Below, in pieces: positions 16,136-23,989 of a DNA stretch of 38,464 nt. Position numbers and translations under genes: made by a program. Each line of letters opens with the position of its first letter. Within the stretch, counting starts at the first letter, position 1. Source of the stretch: JBCCYM01 sp039190005. Its GTDB lineage: Bacteria; Pseudomonadota; Gammaproteobacteria; UBA12402. Location of the stretch: positions 1-38,464 of the forward strand of contig JBCCYM010000008.1 of assembly GCA_039190005.1 (NCBI GenBank), read 5' to 3'. The notes beneath the pieces were generated by a model. That model saw only the letters and a program-made list of their open reading frames with translations. It was not told where the DNA came from and ran no database searches.

Positions 16136-18322
16136 TCAAAACATCTCCTGCGGATCAATGTCTAAAGACCAGCGCACTTGTTTGCTTTGTTTAAGTTTTT
16201 GAATAGTTAACACCAGCGGTGTTAATAATTGATGCAACTGTTGTCGATTGTCTGATTGCAATAACAGCTGTGCGCGATAATAGCCCGCGCGTTTCGACAT
16301 TGGCGCCGTAACTGGTCCATAAATTTCCACTTGACTGTTCAAGGACATAAGGTGTTTAACTTGCTTTAAAAAACCTATTGCCTGATGCTGATCCGTCGCC
16401 TCAGCGCGTATCAAAGCCGCGTAACAATACGGCGGTAAATGACAAGCTTGTCGTTCTCGCAACAGAATATCAGTAAACGAACGATAACCCTGTTGTATCA
16501 AGGTTTGCAATAATCTGTTTTCCGGTTGCGCTGTTTGAATCAACACTTCACCGGACTGTTCACCACGACCAGCTCGCCCTGCCACCTGTAATAGCAATTG
16601 TCCCATACGTTCAACAGCACGAAAATCAGCACTGAAAAAACCGCCATCGGCATTGATCACCCCTACCAGTGTGACCTTAGGAAAATGATGCCCTTTTGCC
16701 AGCATCTGTGTGCCAATTAAAATATCGGCTTTACCATTGGTAATATCATCCAATATTGGCTGCAATGTATCTTTGGACCGCGTGGCATCACGATCAATGC
16801 GAACAATTTGCCGTTGTGGAAAATGCGTTAACAAGCTTTGTTCCAAACGTTCAGTACCGACACCAATCGCAATCAATTGCGGATGATGACACTCAGGACA
16901 ACTTTGATCAACTTGACGCGTAGCGCCACAATGATGACAGCGCAACTGCTGTTGCCGTTGATGCAGCACCATATTGACATTACAGCGCGCGCATTTTGCT
17001 ATCCATGAACACTGGGGACAGAGCAATGTTGGCGCATAACCGCGGCGATTTAAAAATAAAAGTACTTGATGACCTCGCGATAAATGTGTTTCCATAGCCT
17101 TTAACAGTGGTGAGGACAAACCATGATCCAATTGCTGATTGCGAATATCAATCAGACGATAACGCGGCATTTGCATCGCCCCCGCTCTTTCCGGTAAATG
17201 CAATAAGTGATAACGTTTTTTTTGGGTATTGTATAAGGTTTCTAAAGACGGCGTGGCTGAACCCAATACAATGGGAATAGTAAGCATTTGCGCGCGTCGG
17301 ATAGCGATATCACGGGCAGAATAACGCAAACCATCTTGTTGTTTATAAGAAAGATCATGCTCCTCATCAATAATAATCATGCCCAGATTTTTTATGGGTG
17401 TAAACACGGCGGAACGGGTGCCGATAATAATACGCGCCTGCCCGTCTCTTGCTTGCAGCCAGGCATTTAAGCGTTGACGATTATTCAGCTGAGAATGCAA
17501 TAATACTAAACGCTTATCATGAAAACGTTGGCGAAAACGTGTGGTCATTTGTGGTGTTAAACTAATTTCCGGCACCATGACCAAGGCATTAAGCCCGCGC
17601 GCCAACACCGATTGAATACTCTGCAAATACACCTCAGTTTTGCCACTACCGGTGATACCCTCTAGTGACAATACCTGAAATTCACTTATTGCTTGAGTAA
17701 TCGCGTTAACCGCGTTTAACTGTGCCGCGTTTAAGGTTAAGGCGGTACTTTTTTTATCAATGGCTGGCTTGGGAATACAATTGATTTTTTCAATGAATTT
17801 TTTATGGTATGCCGTATTAATTGTCGCTGAGCTGATAGCAAGTGATTTTAATTCATCCGCGGATAACGCTTGTGTGGCATCATAAAGTGTTTGCAGTAAC
17901 AATTTTTGTTTGATCGCCCGCTTCGACAATGTATCCAAGGCTTGTTTGCCGACTTCAGTTAACTGCCAGTGGTAATCATAATGTAGTTGAGCCGGTTTAC
18001 CTTGACGCAACAATACCGGCAATGCCACCGCGATGACTTCGCCTAAGGGATGATGATAATAAATACTGGTCCAATGACACAGTTCAAGTATATCATCAGG
18101 TAATAAGGCTTGCTCGTCAATCCGGCTGTCAATCATCCTGAGTTTATGCGTCGCGATATCACTTTTATCGCTGATAGCCATGACCACACCGATCATATAA
18201 CGACGACCAAACGGCACTTTAACACGCATTCCGGCTTGGTATTCAGCATCATGACTACGATAATCAAAAACTTGATACAAGGGCACCGGCACAGCAACTT
18301 TGACAATGATAGTTTGACGCAT
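16136..18322 (-). CDS. priA: Primosomal replication-restart helicase PriA
   Basis: PriA recognises stalled forks and D-loops and reloads the replisome. The 728-residue product matches the E. coli length (732). It has an N-terminal 3'-end DNA-binding domain (VAVPVPLYQVFDYR, VPFGRRYMIGVV), Walker A GITGSGKTE (about 222-230), the DEEH box (about 320-323), and helicase motif GSATPS. Two zinc clusters follow (CPQCSWIAKCARCNV, CHHCG and CPECHH, about 430-485), then QMLAKGHHFPKVTLVGV and QVAGRAGRGEQ of motifs V and VI. All catalytic residues appear intact. It is divergent from the FAD oxidoreductase gene. Confidence 0.96.
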   Translation of the reverse strand: MRQTIIVKVAVPVPLYQVFDYRSHDAEYQAGMRVKVPFGRRYMIGVVMAISDKSDIATHKLRMIDSRIDEQALLPDDILELCHWTSIYYHHPLGEVIAVALPVLLRQGKPAQLHYDYHWQLTEVGKQALDTLSKRAIKQKLLLQTLYDATQALSADELKSLAISSATINTAYHKKFIEKINCIPKPAIDKKSTALTLNAAQLNAVNAITQAISEFQVLSLEGITGSGKTEVYLQSIQSVLARGLNALVMVPEISLTPQMTTRFRQRFHDKRLVLLHSQLNNRQRLNAWLQARDGQARIIIGTRSAVFTPIKNLGMIIIDEEHDLSYKQQDGLRYSARDIAIRRAQMLTIPIVLGSATPSLETLYNTQKKRYHLLHLPERAGAMQMPRYRLIDIRNQQLDHGLSSPLLKAMETHLSRGHQVLLFLNRRGYAPTLLCPQCSWIAKCARCNVNMVLHQRQQQLRCHHCGATRQVDQSCPECHHPQLIAIGVGTERLEQSLLTHFPQRQIVRIDRDATRSKDTLQPILDDITNGKADILIGTQMLAKGHHFPKVTLVGVINADGGFFSADFRAVERMGQLLLQVAGRAGRGEQSGEVLIQTAQPENRLLQTLIQQGYRSFTDILLRERQACHLPPYCYAALIRAEATDQHQAIGFLKQVKHLMSLNSQVEIYGPVTAPMSKRAGYYRAQLLLQSDNRQQLHQLLTPLVLTIQKLKQSKQVRWSLDIDPQEMF

Positions 18323-18387
18323 GGTGATAGTGTAATCTTATACCTAAGGCACTTCAAGACGCGAATTTACCTGACTACTCGTATATC

Positions 18388-18416
18388 TTGATTAACTCAG
18401 CTATTTAAATTAGACT
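18388..18416 (+). promoter_or_regulatory. Predicted promoter of the FAD-oxidoreductase/cfa pair
   Basis: TTGATT (18388-18393), a 17-base spacer and TAGACT (18411-18416) place the expected transcription start at about 18423-18424, which is the ATG itself. Confidence 0.45.
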
Positions 18417-18423
18417 AGTGCTC

Positions 18424-19785
18424 ATGTCAAACCAGAAAAAATATGCCACAAAAATCAAAGCATTGACTGCAATCAGTCCAGCGGCTTTTAAGCAAGAAAA
18501 AAGCATTGGATTGCAGAAGAACACGTCTAACCTTTTCAGAAATCGACGCAAGGCTAACAAACTTATTGATTTAAGATCATTTAACCATGTCTTGGAAGTC
18601 AATCCACAGGAGGGATACGCCGATATTGAAGGCATGACAACTTACGAAGCTATTGTCGATGAATGTCTAAAGCATCATGTCATGCCTACTGTGGTACCGG
18701 AATTGAAAACCATCACCATAGGCGGCGCCCTATCGGGCATAGGCATTGAATCCTCCTCATTTCGTTATGGCTTAGTCCATGAGACAATTCTTGAATTTGA
18801 TTTACTATTAGCCGATGGCACCGTTGCCACCTGCCGACCAGATAATGAGCACAAGGACCTTTTCTTTGCCTTGCCAAATTCGTATGGCACATTAGGGTAT
18901 GTTTTACGTGTAAAAGTAAAAACTATTCCCGTAAAACCCTATGTCAAATTACATTACCAGCATTTTAACGATCCTAAGTTGTGTCTTGAAGCCTTAGCAA
19001 ACTGTTACGCGCGAAGTCAAAAAGAAGAAAACCCGCAATTTCTTGAGAGTGTCAGTTTCCAACATGATCAGCTCAGTATCATTTCCGCTGAATTTGTCGA
19101 TCAAGCGCCTTATGTCAGCAACTATAAATTTATGAAAATCTTCTATCGCGCCATCCAAAAAAAGCGCGAAGATTATTTAACGGTAAACGATTATATCTGG
19201 CGCTGGGATACCGACTGGTTTTGGTGTTCAAAAAAACTGGGGCTGCAAAATAAACTCTTACGTTTATTGGCGGGGAAATGGTTATTAAATTCATCATCTT
19301 ACTGGAAAATCATGAATTTTTACCGCAACAATAGTTTACTCCGGTATATGCAAAAAGTATTGCCACCGCAAGAAACCGTCGTACAAGATATTCTCATCCC
19401 CATTGAAAAAAGTCTTGAGTTTTATAATTTTCTGCACAATGAGATTAAGGTAAAACCGTTATGGCTTTGCCCCACTCATGCCTATGATAGCAAGGTAAAA
19501 TACGATCTTTTTAATCTTCCCACCGATACATTATTTATCAATTTCGGCATCTGGGGCGTGATTAAAACCAAGCAAAGCGATGGGTTTTACAATAAAAAAA
19601 TTGAAAAAGAAGTCAGCCGTTTAAATGGCTATAAATCATTATATTCTACCGTCCACTATAGCGAGCAAGAATTCTGGGAAATTTACAATAAACCGCATTA
19701 TAAAGCATTGAAAGAAAAATACGATCCCAGTAATATATTCAGAGATTTATACCATAAAGTATCTGACCGCATTACCTTACACTAA
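18424..19785 (+). CDS. FAD-binding oxidoreductase (PCMH/GlcD-type; DHCR24/TmsA-like)
   Basis: The 453-residue protein has a PCMH-type FAD-binding domain over about residues 20-175. The pyrophosphate-binding region TITIGGALSGIGIESSSFRY is followed by GLVHETILEFDLLLADGTV and the NSYGTLGYVLRVKVKT motif. The C-terminal half resembles the DHCR24 (delta-24 sterol reductase)-like branch, ending YDPSNIFRDLYHKV as in flavin oxidoreductases. No membrane helix is obvious. It is followed 22 bases later by a cyclopropane fatty acid synthase. In actinobacteria the same pairing (TmsA/BfaA with TmsB/BfaB) makes 10-methyl-branched fatty acids, the flavoprotein reducing a methylene intermediate. By analogy it may act on membrane acyl chains. 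A GTG at 18418 is an alternative start; the ATG at 18424 sits at the predicted transcript start. Confidence 0.75.
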   Translation: MSNQKKYATKIKALTAISPAAFKQEKSIGLQKNTSNLFRNRRKANKLIDLRSFNHVLEVNPQEGYADIEGMTTYEAIVDECLKHHVMPTVVPELKTITIGGALSGIGIESSSFRYGLVHETILEFDLLLADGTVATCRPDNEHKDLFFALPNSYGTLGYVLRVKVKTIPVKPYVKLHYQHFNDPKLCLEALANCYARSQKEENPQFLESVSFQHDQLSIISAEFVDQAPYVSNYKFMKIFYRAIQKKREDYLTVNDYIWRWDTDWFWCSKKLGLQNKLLRLLAGKWLLNSSSYWKIMNFYRNNSLLRYMQKVLPPQETVVQDILIPIEKSLEFYNFLHNEIKVKPLWLCPTHAYDSKVKYDLFNLPTDTLFINFGIWGVIKTKQSDGFYNKKIEKEVSRLNGYKSLYSTVHYSEQEFWEIYNKPHYKALKEKYDPSNIFRDLYHKVSDRITLH

Positions 19786-19807
19786 ACTACTTTCGACGGG
19801 AGCAATT

Positions 19808-20950
19808 ATGACCATAAACGCGAAAAAAATTATTGAAACGATATTGACGCGCGCGGATATACGCATCAATGGTGATCGACCGGGTGACATACAGGTTCAT
19901 AATGAACGGCTTTACGGCAAAGTGCTGCGACAGCAGTCCATCGGCTTAGGTGACGCGTATATGGATAAATGGTGGGATTGTGAAGATTTAGATCAATTTT
20001 TCTATAAACTGCTCTCTTCACATGTTATTGATAATAAGAAATCTCACCTTAGCTATATCGTCAAACTCGTTCCCGCGCTTTTTTTAAACTTTCAATCAAA
20101 AAAACATTCCCAAAAAGTAGCGGATGAGCATTATAATTTAGATAACACGCTGTTCCAACACATGCTTGGTCCTAGCATGGCGTATACTTGCGCCTATTTT
20201 AAACATACCGATCATTTAGATAAAGCGCAGTATGCCAAATATGATTTAGTCTGCCGCAAAGTTAAATTAAAACCCGGCGAAAAAGTGCTCGAACTCGGCT
20301 GTGGCTGGGGCAGTTTTGCTAAATACGCGGCAGAAAATTACGGCTGCGAGATTGTATCAGTGAATATCTCCGAAGAACAGATCAAGTACGCCAAAACACT
20401 GTGCAAAAATTTAGAAAATGTGGAATTTTTTCTCTGTGATTATCGCGACGCGCATATTTACAATAATAAAAATATAAAATTTGATAAAGTTGTCAGCATT
20501 GGTTTATGCGAACACATTGGCCATAAAAATTATCAGGGGCTGATGACATTAGTCAAGAAGCAGATGAAAGAAGATGGCGTATTTCTCCTGCATACCATCG
20601 GCGGCAATGCTTCGGTAAAAACCGGCGATCCCTGGTTGAGCAAACATATTTTCCCACATGGTCATATTCCATCACTTAAACAACTGGTGTCAGCAAGTCA
20701 AGGCACATTCGCGCTGGAGGATTTTCATAACTTCGGCACAGACTATGATTTGACCTTAATGGCATGGTATGACAATTTCAAACAACACTGGGCGCAATTG
20801 AAAAACACATATGATGAACGTTTTTACCGCATGTGGCGCTATTATTTGTTATGCTGCGCCGCCGGATTTCGTGCCCGTTATACCTATCTTTGGCAGTTTG
20901 TTTTTACCAAAATTGATAGTCGTCAAGCTTACGGAAATACAGAAAGATAA
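19808..20950 (+). CDS. cfa: Cyclopropane-fatty-acyl-phospholipid synthase family methyltransferase
   Basis: Cfa adds a methylene from S-adenosylmethionine across the double bond of unsaturated phospholipid acyl chains at the inner membrane. The 380-residue protein aligns along its whole length with E. coli Cfa (382). This includes the N-terminal lipid-binding domain (SIGLGDAYMDKWWDCEDLDQ), the SAM motif LELGCGWGSF (161-170), C128 in YTCAYFK (E. coli C139), E235 in GLCEHIG (E239) and H262 in LLHTIGG (H266). GGGAG lies five bases before the ATG. With the upstream FAD oxidoreductase it may form a two-step pathway, so the product could be a cyclopropane or a reduced, branched acyl chain. Confidence 0.92.
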   Translation: MTINAKKIIETILTRADIRINGDRPGDIQVHNERLYGKVLRQQSIGLGDAYMDKWWDCEDLDQFFYKLLSSHVIDNKKSHLSYIVKLVPALFLNFQSKKHSQKVADEHYNLDNTLFQHMLGPSMAYTCAYFKHTDHLDKAQYAKYDLVCRKVKLKPGEKVLELGCGWGSFAKYAAENYGCEIVSVNISEEQIKYAKTLCKNLENVEFFLCDYRDAHIYNNKNIKFDKVVSIGLCEHIGHKNYQGLMTLVKKQMKEDGVFLLHTIGGNASVKTGDPWLSKHIFPHGHIPSLKQLVSASQGTFALEDFHNFGTDYDLTLMAWYDNFKQHWAQLKNTYDERFYRMWRYYLLCCAAGFRARYTYLWQFVFTKIDSRQAYGNTER

Positions 20951-20974
20951 TTGTAAATTTTTTCCGAACAGCTA

Positions 20975-21003
20975 TTGACAAAGCTTTGTATTTATGTAAT
21001 GAT
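20975..21003 (+). promoter_or_regulatory. Possible promoter of the substrate-binding protein gene
   Basis: A perfect TTGACA (20975-20980) is followed 17 bases later by AATGAT (20998-21003, four of six matches). A 12-bp palindrome ACAAAGCTTTGT (20978-20989) overlaps the -35 and could be an operator. Confidence 0.4.
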
Positions 21004-21043
21004 TCATAAGTACAAACCAGTATAAAGACAAATGAGGTATCTT

Positions 21044-22105
21044 ATGAACAAATTGACGGTTTTTTTCTTTTTTATAGCGACATTGCTTTTGACCAATATC
21101 GCGACAGCAAATAATGATAAAACGCTGACGATTGGCATTCTCGCGCCGGTAGAAATCAACGCGATGAATGATATTATCAACGGTTTCAAGACCCAGGTGC
21201 TGGCAGAAACTAAAGATGCAAAATCCAGTCTTTACGGTTATAAGGTTAAATTTATTGTCAAAAACGCTCAGGGCGATATTAATATCCAGCATTCTCTATT
21301 ACAGCAGTTCAATAATAATTCCAACATTAACATCGTCGCGCCAATTGGCACAAATCCCATGCGAATGGCAATGACATTGGTTAAAAACAAACCCATTCTT
21401 GCCATCGACCCAACCGACGCGAAAACCTATCTTACCAAAGGCGGCAATAATGACAATGTCACTTATAACTACGAAGATATTGAACCCGCCAAACAAATCG
21501 CTTTCATACGTCAGGTGATGGTCAATAAAAATAAAGCTGAAAAAACCAATACTCCATTCACCCATATGGCATTTGTCTACAGTTCTGATGAACGGATATT
21601 TATTGACGCCAAAAAAGTAAGCGCCGCCGTTAAACAAGTAGAACCCGCCGTTATTGATGGTGAAACACAACAAGTCATTCAATTACAATCCATACAATTA
21701 CAACGTTTGTCGGATATTATTATGGACGCGCGCGCGATCAAGCCAAATAATCAAGCCATTTTTATTCTTGAAGATGAGCCGGTCGTCGATGGTGTCAATA
21801 GCTTAATCCAACAGGCTGAAAAAATGAAAATTCCAGTGATCGCCTCGGATAATGGTTCAGTACAAAGTGGTGCCGCCTTTGCTTTGGGTATTTCACAAAC
21901 CAATGTTGGTAAATCTGCCGGCAGCATGGTCGCGGAGATTGTAAAAAATAATTACCGTGCCAAAGATGTTAAACCCTTAGCCGTGAGCAACCCTACGGTT
22001 TATATCAATCCCAACGGCGCGGTAAAACAAGGCATTCAACCAGACTATGTCAAAGCGGCGGCTAAGAAATTTAAGTATCCGGTGGTGGTGGTATCGGGTA
22101 AGTAG
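21044..22105 (+). CDS. Periplasmic ABC-type substrate-binding protein (ABC_sub_bind/TrpX-like), orphan
   Basis: The product (353 residues from this start) has a signal peptide (MNKLTVFFFFIATLLLTNIA, cut near TA-N) followed by a two-lobed periplasmic binding fold. KTLTIGILAPVEINAMNDII opens lobe one, and LGISQTNVGKSAGSMVAEIV with TVYINPNGAVKQGIQP closes lobe two. This arrangement is typical of the PF04392 family, whose members bind aromatic amino acids or other small ligands. GAGG six bases before the ATG at 21044 favours that start over the in-frame ATG at 21032. No permease or ATPase gene is adjacent, so it must work with a distant transporter or act as a sensor. The ligand cannot be read from sequence. 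Confidence 0.75.
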   Translation: MNKLTVFFFFIATLLLTNIATANNDKTLTIGILAPVEINAMNDIINGFKTQVLAETKDAKSSLYGYKVKFIVKNAQGDINIQHSLLQQFNNNSNINIVAPIGTNPMRMAMTLVKNKPILAIDPTDAKTYLTKGGNNDNVTYNYEDIEPAKQIAFIRQVMVNKNKAEKTNTPFTHMAFVYSSDERIFIDAKKVSAAVKQVEPAVIDGETQQVIQLQSIQLQRLSDIIMDARAIKPNNQAIFILEDEPVVDGVNSLIQQAEKMKIPVIASDNGSVQSGAAFALGISQTNVGKSAGSMVAEIVKNNYRAKDVKPLAVSNPTVYINPNGAVKQGIQPDYVKAAAKKFKYPVVVVSGK

Positions 22106-22121
22106 TTGCTGGTTTCATAAT

Positions 22122-22155
22122 CCTTCGGCAGGCTCAGGGCAAGCAAGCTCAGGGA
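22122..22155 (-). repeat. Family B units left of A2
   Basis: CCTTCGGCAGGCTCAGGG (22122-22139), plus a truncated GCAAGCTCAGGGA (22143-22155), form two family B units in the CCTTCG...CAGGG orientation just after the substrate-binding protein gene. Confidence 0.75.
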
Positions 22156-22208
22156 CTGTCCTTTTTGACAGGATCTGGAACAATCCTCTGTCATTCCCGC
22201 TTCTTTCC

Positions 22209-22295
22209 CGTCATTCCCGCGAAGGCGGGAATCGAGGAGAAAAATGTTCATGCCTGTGGTTTATTCTCTGGATTCCCACCTTCGCGGGAATGACA
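22209..22295. repeat. Family A hairpin repeat, copy A2 (both arms intact)
   Basis: Both arms contain ATTCCC-N8-GGGAAT (22213-22232 and 22272-22291) and pair as a long hairpin around a central 30-40 bases. The centre, GAGAAAAATGTTCATGCC and following, is nearly the same as in A3. A truncated TGTCATTCCCGC at 22190-22200 lies just outside. The element fills the convergent junction between the substrate-binding protein and pdxT genes. Confidence 0.9.
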
Positions 22296-22302
22296 GAGGG
22301 TG

Positions 22303-22329
22303 GTTGAGCCTGCCGAAGGGTCGAAAGGG
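22303..22329 (+). repeat. Family B unit right of A2
   Basis: TTGAGCCTGCCGAAGGG followed by TCGAAAGGG. It is inverted relative to the B units at 22122-22155, so A2 is bracketed by oppositely oriented B copies. Confidence 0.75.
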
Positions 22330-22357
22330 TGCGGGCATGACGGGAGAAAATAATAAA

Positions 22358-22930
22358 TTAACTTCTACCGATCATTTTAACAAAATACTCATGAACAATA
22401 GCATGTTCGCTTAATTCAGGATGAAAGGTTGCCGCTAAAATATGTTGATGACGAACAAGCACCGGTTGTCGCTGATAGCTTGCTAATATTTTGATGTCAT
22501 TATTATCGACACTGACAATTTGTGGCGCGCGTATAAATACCATTTCCATAGGTTTATCGCTTAATGCGCTTTGCTCTTCGGTAATAAAACTATCAAGCTG
22601 GCGACCATAGGCATTGCGTTTAACCGCGATATCCAATAAGCCCAGCGACTGTTGTTCAGGCTCCACATGACGCGCTAACAGAATCGCGCCGGCACAGGTA
22701 CCAAAAATTGCTTTCTTTTGTTGAGAAAAATCTCGGATTGCTGCCATAAATGATAAAGGCCGCATGAGTTTGAGCAAACTGGTACTTTCACCACCGGGGA
22801 TCACCAAACCATCCACCTGATTAAGCTGTTGCGGTTTGGTAATCAGCAATGTTGTAACATGACAACGATGAAAAGCGGCACAATGGGCGGCATAATCACC
22901 TTGCAATGCCAAAACGCCAATCACTACCAT
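22358..22930 (-). CDS. pdxT: Pyridoxal 5'-phosphate synthase glutaminase subunit PdxT
   Basis: PdxT hydrolyses glutamine and channels ammonia to PdxS for direct synthesis of pyridoxal phosphate. The 190-residue class I glutamine amidotransferase begins IGVLALQGDYAAH and has the oxyanion segment PGGEST (46-51), the nucleophile Cys79 in FGTCAGAILLA, and the His-x-Glu pair in ATFHPELSEH near the end. Its ATG overlaps the pdxS stop by seven bases, so the two are translated from one message. pdxT ends at a repeat-filled convergent junction. Confidence 0.95.
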   Translation of the reverse strand: MVVIGVLALQGDYAAHCAAFHRCHVTTLLITKPQQLNQVDGLVIPGGESTSLLKLMRPLSFMAAIRDFSQQKKAIFGTCAGAILLARHVEPEQQSLGLLDIAVKRNAYGRQLDSFITEEQSALSDKPMEMVFIRAPQIVSVDNNDIKILASYQRQPVLVRHQHILAATFHPELSEHAIVHEYFVKMIGRS

Positions 22931-23805
22931 CCGCGTTGCTGCAATTTATCCTGATCTGGCATCTGATCAACGTTGATCCCGACCATCGGCTCCCCTAAAT
23001 CTTCTGAGAATTCCGCCAACATCTTAGCGTCCTGATAATGGGTGACCGCCTGAACAATGGCACGGGCACGTTTATGCGGATCACCTGATTTAAAAATGCC
23101 AGAACCGACAAATACCGCTTCAGCGCCAAGCTGCATCATCAACGCGGCATCCGCCGGTGTTGCCACGCCGCCAGCAGCAAAATTAGGGACAGGTAATTTA
23201 CCGCTTTCCGCCACCATGCACACCAACTGATAAGGCGCGCCCAGTTTTTTAGCGGCAGTCATGCACTCGGCTGGGGTCAATGTCGTCAAACGCTTGATTT
23301 CACCTTGCACACTGCGCATGTGACGCACGGCTTCGACAATATCACCGGTACCCGCTTCACCTTTGGTACGAATCATGGCCGCACCTTCACCGATACGTCT
23401 TAAGGCTTCACCCAAATTGCGACAACCACAAACAAAAGGAACATTAAACGCGAGCTTATCAATATGATTGACATCGTCCGCCGGCGTTAACACTTCACTT
23501 TCATCAATATAATCGACACCAAGCGCTTCAAGAATCCGCGCTTCAACAAAATGACCAATTCGCGCTTTTGCCATCACTGGAATGGTCACCGCCGCCATGA
23601 TCTCTTTGATTTTGCGCGGATCAGACATTCTCGCCACCCCACCCTGGGCACGAATATCCGCTGGCACACGCTCTAAGGCCATCACCGCCACGGCACCAGC
23701 ATCTTGCGCCAATTTCGCTTGTTCGGCATCGGTCACATCCATAATCACACCACCTTTGAGCATTTCCGCTAATCCTGTTTTTAATCTGACATCAGCATGT
23801 TTCAT
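22924..23805 (-). CDS. pdxS: Pyridoxal 5'-phosphate synthase lyase subunit PdxS
   Basis: PdxS combines ribose 5-phosphate, glyceraldehyde 3-phosphate and ammonia into pyridoxal phosphate (the DXP-independent route). The 293-residue TIM-barrel protein is highly conserved: KTGLAEMLKGGVIMDV at the N-terminus, Schiff-base Lys80 in MAKARIGHFVEA, YIDESEVLTPAD, and FAAGGVATPADAALMMQLGA with GVFVGSGIFKSGDP-like ending. Upstream on the minus strand, TTGCAA (23872-23867) and TACAAT (23848-23843), 18 bases apart, form a promoter. Two direct copies of AACTTATTGC end at the -35 box. Confidence 0.97.
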   Translation of the reverse strand: MKHADVRLKTGLAEMLKGGVIMDVTDAEQAKLAQDAGAVAVMALERVPADIRAQGGVARMSDPRKIKEIMAAVTIPVMAKARIGHFVEARILEALGVDYIDESEVLTPADDVNHIDKLAFNVPFVCGCRNLGEALRRIGEGAAMIRTKGEAGTGDIVEAVRHMRSVQGEIKRLTTLTPAECMTAAKKLGAPYQLVCMVAESGKLPVPNFAAGGVATPADAALMMQLGAEAVFVGSGIFKSGDPHKRARAIVQAVTHYQDAKMLAEFSEDLGEPMVGINVDQMPDQDKLQQRGW

Positions 23806-23842
23806 AAATTATCTTCTCGTTTTGACTGTGTGGACATTTGTG

Positions 23843-23872
23843 ATTGTATCTCATTTTGCCGTTTATTTGCAA
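23843..23872 (-). promoter_or_regulatory. Predicted pdxS-pdxT promoter
   Basis: TTGCAA, an 18-base spacer and TACAAT on the minus strand, about 38 bases upstream of the pdxS ATG. Confidence 0.55.
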
Positions 23873-23892
23873 TAAGTTACACGCAATAAGTT
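23869..23892. promoter_or_regulatory. Tandem direct repeat at the pdxS -35 box (candidate regulator site)
   Basis: GCAATAAGTT occurs twice, at 23869-23878 and 23883-23892, separated by four bases. Read on the pdxS strand it is AACTTATTGC twice, the second copy running into the -35 TTGCAA. MocR-family PdxR regulators are known to bind direct repeats upstream of pdxST; assignment here is inference. Confidence 0.4.
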
Positions 23893-23989
23893 TTCCACCA
23901 TTGCCCGATTTGTGTTAATCTAGAGAAAAATGGAAGATTGGACGATTTAGAACGATAACGTGGCATCACTATAAACAAATGACATCAAC

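Noticed and set aside
22045..22307. Overlapping frames on both strands across the 22.2-kb repeat
   Set aside because: They read through family A and B hairpins (RLRGNDG, WIPTFAGMT), the usual artefact of such repeats.
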